DNA from: Prorocentrum cordatum
Lineage: Eukaryota > Sar > Dinophyceae > Prorocentrales > Prorocentraceae
Length of the DNA: 64,000 nucleotides
Direction: 5' to 3'
Assembly: GCA_963575745.1 (NCBI GenBank)
Contig: CAUYUJ010012825.1
Coordinates: 87,543 to 151,542, forward strand
This document shows, piece by piece, positions 60,761-64,000 of the stretch (position 1 is the stretch's first letter; every line of letters begins with the position of its first letter). Made by a program: the position numbers and the translations under genes. The notes below the pieces were generated by a model. It was not told where the DNA came from and ran no database searches. It was given only the letters and a program-made list of their open reading frames with translations.

Positions 60761-61732
60761 TGCTTTCTACAGCATCCAGCTCAGTCGCTCCCCATGTTAA
60801 TTTTCTTCTCGTCATCATCGTTGTTCGTCCTCTGCGCGGTTCTAATGTCCGACGTTGTCTCCATGACGGTTGGTCGTCGTCGCGGGGGCGGCGCAATGCG
60901 CAGCGGCGCGCCAGATCGTTTCTCTTCTCTTCTCAGCATTTGATGGGTTCTGCTCGCGAAACGATTGTTCGTTCAGCGCTGACAGCGAGCAAATATGATT
61001 CATGTGTTGTTTGCATCGTGCGCCTTTGCTTCGGGGCTTCGGGCCCCCCAGGATTCGAACCCATTTTGCGTTCGAAGGGTTGTGGGCGGTGGTGTTTCTG
61101 ATTATGACTCGTTTCGCCTGCTGGTGGTGCCAGTGGCGTCGTCGAGCGCAAGGCGCCCTTCGGCCTCCACCCACCCCGGGGACGGCCACTGGCATTCGTG
61201 CTACATCTACTTGCACCTCTACATGTCTTACTATTTGTGAGCCCCCGCGTCGCTTTTGCTCTACGCTGCCTCTTCTTCTCTCTGTCTTCCACCTTTCTTG
61301 CTTCGTTCCCTGAGCTCCGCTAGTTTTGGATAGTGTGTTGGGCTCAGCTAGATTTGGTGGCTTGGCCCACCTTTGAATACAGCCTGTCTCTCCTGCGGGG
61401 CAACCCGCGCGTTTCAATACGGATTCAGTGTTTCATTTGGCTGGCGTTTTCTGTGCCTCCCTTCCCTCTGCTGTTGTTGCTGCTGCTTCTTCTGTTTCTG
61501 CTGCTGCTGACCACGTGTTCGCGCTGTCGTCGTTTGTCTTCGGATTGCATAAAAGGGGCTGTCGCCACGCTCCATCACAAGTGGCCGCATGGGTTGGCTT
61601 TGCTGCGATTGGCTGCTCAGCTGGGCGCAGTGGGCGGCCAAGAAATCTTGACGGTTATCTGTTGTGTATTGCCCGTTGGGCGACGCTCAGCGCAGTGTGG
61701 TGTGCGGGTCCGCTTCCCGCATGATCCGAATT
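60761..61732. other. Unassigned stretch
   Basis: About 970 bp, less GC-rich. Contains GGATTCGAACCC at 61049-61060 (see rejected tRNA) and TGCTGTTGTTGC-like triplets near 61470. No gene recognised. Confidence 0.4.
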
Positions 61733-61830
61733 GTGTGGTGTGGTGTGGTGTGGTGTGGTGTGGTGTGGTGTGGTGTGGTGTGGTGTGGTGTGGTGTGGTG
61801 TGGTGTGGTGTGGTGTGGTGTGGTGTGGTG
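61733..61830. repeat. (GTGGT)n pentanucleotide tract
   Basis: About 19 perfect GTGGT pentamers. Five is not a multiple of three, so each frame reads the same CGVVW-type peptide. Confidence 0.98.
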
Positions 61831-62150
61831 TGTGTGTGTGTGCGTGTCTTCTTCTGTGTCCGTGTCAGTGTTTGTGTTTTGCTCTGTGCCAGTGTCTGTG
61901 TCAGTGTCTGTGTGTGCGTGTCGGGGTGAACGAGCCGACAATGAGGAGTAACCTGTCACCGGTTTCCGTGTCATTTCGGCACGGTTCGCGGCTCGTGGGA
62001 TTGATGCCACGTTTGTTTGTTTGTGCGTAGCCGCAATAAGCACGAAACGCAAGTTTCTATAGTCGAGTGCCCCGGGCCCCCTTAACGTCGGTCACGTCAA
62101 GGTGTGATAGAGGTCTGCGTGTGTTTGGCATTCTCGCCTGCGTTTGTTTC

Positions 62151-62369
62151 TGGCCCCCCACATGGGGTCGGAGAAAATTGGGTCGGAGGATCGCTCGGTA
62201 TCGCCAATGCATCGGCACTGCGGCTCGATGCGGGGCCCGATTTTTTCCACGCCGACGGCGCCGATGCATCGCCAACGTCGCCGATGTATCGGGGATGAAT
62301 CGGTGATGTATCGGCGATGCGGCGCGAACCTCCGATCCCATATACTCGGACGCTATGTAGGAGGCCTCT
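62151..62369. mobile_element. MITE family S, copy 2
   Basis: Left ACATGGGGTCGGAGAAAATT and GGGTCGGAGGATCGC; right, inverted, AGGCCTCCTACATAGCGTCC and GGGATCGGAGGTTCGCGCC. The interior has the same GATGCATCGGC/GATGTATCGGC words as 24010-24270 and a matching GGGGCCCGATTTTTTCCACG block. Confidence 0.75.
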
Positions 62370-62454
62370 ACTGTCGTCAGTCCTGCAAAACAGCGTGACA
62401 ATTTTAGCTTGTTTAGACCCCAAGCAGTATTGCACTGCCGAAGTGTGAGCTGTT

Positions 62455-62635
62455 GAGCAAGCTATGTGGTGTAAGCTGTGGTGTGCAAGTTGTGTGGGGG
62501 AAGTTCTGTTGTATAAGCTTTGTGGTGTGGGCTATGCTGCAAGCTGAGCGGTTTGACCTACGTGGCGCGCGTTATGTTGTGCAGGCTACGCGGTGTAAGC
62601 TATGCGGTGTGAGCTATGCCGTGCAAGTTATATCG
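62455..62635 (+). repeat. Degenerate 14-bp minisatellite
   Basis: Units such as GGTGTAAGCTATGC, GGTGTGAGCTATGC and GGTGTGCAAGTTGTG. Confidence 0.65.
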
Positions 62636-62639
62636 GCAC

Positions 62640-62980
62640 GGGGCGCCCAGAATGCGCCCACAAGGCGCCCAGAAGGCGCCCACCAGCGGCAACGTGGAGA
62701 AATTTCGGTGGATCCACCCACGGCACGAGGCCCCCATGAGGCGCCCACGGGTGCCCGCGGGCGGAAATTTGAGGAAATTTGGGCGAAGCCTCACAACGCA
62801 CGAGGCGCCCAAGACGCGCCCCTAAGGCGCCCACGAGGCTTCCACGGGCGCCCACGGGCGGGAACGTGGCGAAACTTCGCCGGACCTACCCATCGGCGGA
62901 CCCACTCGGCAAGCGAAGCGCCCACAGGGCGCCCACGAGCGGGACCATGGGCGAAGCTTCGGCGGACCAGCCCACTGGCT
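62640..62980 (+). repeat. About 100-bp degenerate tandem repeat with GGCGCCCAC core
   Basis: Three to four units containing GGCGCCCACGAG, GGGCGGGAACGTGGCGAAA and CTTCGCCGGACC-like words. One frame is open through all units but reads as a repeat (ARGAQDAPLRRP, RAGTWRNFAGPT), so no gene is called. Confidence 0.7.
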
Positions 62981-64000
62981 TAGAACAGCAAGCCAAACAC
63001 CTTGAGTGCAAACACTTGTTGAGAAGAAAACGCGCAACGTTCGCTGGGCAGTTTGTCCAGTTGCACGAGAATTTGCGCACCAGGTTTGTGCACGCGCGGT
63101 TGTGCTATGTTTCAACTTGCGCGTTCATATTATTACATGTGCACGTGTGGCAAGCCTGCCCCACGAAAGAATACCAATACATGCGGGAGCATCGATAGGC
63201 TTTCAACTGTACCTTCCCTCCTTGGCGGGCTTTGGCGAAAGGTCAGCAGGAAGAAGCGGAAGTAAAACAGGGGCGGTAGTATTGGCAGAAGTCGGCGGCC
63301 TTAGAATGTCGGCCTTCGGCCACGTGCCCGCCCATTTCAGGTTCACTCGGCATGGCAATAACCATCATGCTCTGGAGCACATCAAGTCTGGCGTGTGTAC
63401 TTCATTCTGTTAAGCAGAGATCATGCGGGCGCATATTGTCTTACTTGTGTGCGCCAGGAGTTCGAGGAGGTTGAGAACGCGTTGAAGGAGTCCACTACGC
63501 AGGAACATATGGTTCTTTGTCTTCTTGATGCGTTCGAGTAATTCGGCGACGTGTCAGACAAGTGGCGATCAAGTTTGACGAGACGCCAGCCAGACGTGCG
63601 GGCCAACCAATGTGCTTCGCAGAGGAGTGAGCTCATCGGGAGTGTCTGCGCAGGTGTAGCTGGCTCAGCCGCATGAGGCCAGGGGCTTGGGTGCCGTCGG
63701 AAATCCAAGAATTTGCCAAATGGTCCCCGCACCAGTTCTTTTAAAGGTTTTGCCGGGCCTGAGACACGCCTCCCCCCGGGGTATTCAAAAACCCTGTCAG
63801 TGATCGCGCAGGGGGGGGGAGGGCGAAGCGGTCGAGGGCGCGTGCCTGTCGCACACGGGGTCGACAAGCACGCGCAAACCCATTTGACGAGGCACCGCCT
63901 GATTGGCAGGGGGAACCGTTGCTGGTGGGGGGCCGTGTGCGGCAGCGATGGCACGTGCTCATCTGTGTCGTATGTGGCGGCGCCGTTTATTCGTGCCCAG
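62981..64000. other. Unassigned terminal stretch with one small ORF
   Basis: Mostly unique sequence of moderate GC. On the minus strand, codons ending in TAA at 63410-63412 read AELLERIKKTKNHMFLRSGL then LQRVLNLLELLAHTSKTICA, a clean amphipathic-looking run of about 47 residues that begins after an in-frame TGA. It might be a small exon or a gene relic; I cannot name it. The 177-codon minus ORF 63954-63421 overlaps it in another frame. Confidence 0.3.

Noticed and set aside
61045-61075. GGATTCGAACCC, the reverse complement of a tRNA T-loop B box, with CATAATC-like anticodon-loop bases upstream on the minus strand
   Set aside because: T-stem pairing is poor, the distance from the CATAATC loop to the T-loop is far too long, and no acceptor or D stem can be drawn.

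Overview
The window reads as nuclear DNA of a dinoflagellate. It is GC-rich, crowded with microsatellites and inverted-repeat elements, and carries large non-LTR retrotransposons plus a decayed reverse transcriptase whose wording (RSAKKGAAAGPSG, LQKPDNAVRSMATGDVF) matches the RT family that is very abundant in dinoflagellate genomes. The GC content and repeat load suggest a Prorocentrum-like genome more than Symbiodinium, but that is inference. I recognise no conserved host gene, no rRNA, no tRNA, no spliced-leader unit and no CRISPR array.

Layout. 0-5 kb: (GGA)n and (TG)n tracts, a degenerate GGCCTCTTGG array and two hairpin elements. 5.15-9.17 kb: a composite foldback element with inverted arms of short sub-repeats, two 21/42-bp satellite arrays, and an interior with remnants of a dsRNA-binding and a helix-turn-helix-like domain. 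9.6-11.4 kb: a SINE-like repeat and a cluster of five MITE-like elements. 11.5-14.8 kb: TG-rich tracts. 14.83-24.0 kb: LINE element 1 on the + strand (ORF1 with a RanBP2-like zinc finger and coiled coil; ORF2 with endonuclease, RT, RNase H and a Cys-rich tail). It is split by a gap of exactly 100 N whose two flanks carry the same 2.1 kb, most likely an unmerged assembly overlap. 24.0-29.5 kb: a long-TIR MITE, (TCC)n and (GGA)n tracts, and an 8-bp CTATAGGG array. 29.56-36.84 kb: LINE element 2 on the - strand, with uninterrupted ORF1 and ORF2.

37-47.7 kb: more microsatellites, MITE-like elements, a second SINE-like copy, further GGCCTCTTGG arrays and a roughly 100-bp tandem repeat. 47.95-49.06 kb: a frameshifted RT pseudogene on the - strand, cut off by a CNN-triplet array. 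49.2-54.5 kb: triplet and octamer arrays and one Arg/Glu-rich ORF. 56.5-60.8 kb: a tandem family with units of about 600-1100 bp containing foldback cores. 61.7-63 kb: a GTGGT pentamer tract, a second copy of the 24-kb MITE and two minisatellites. The last kilobase is almost featureless.

The only well-supported protein functions are those of the two LINEs: ORF1 RNA binding and chaperoning, ORF2 nicking, reverse transcription and RNase H. The TIR-bearing hairpin elements encode nothing and would need an outside transposase; none is visible here. Most long ORFs in the window come from simple repeats or from the lack of stop codons in GC-rich DNA and are not annotated.
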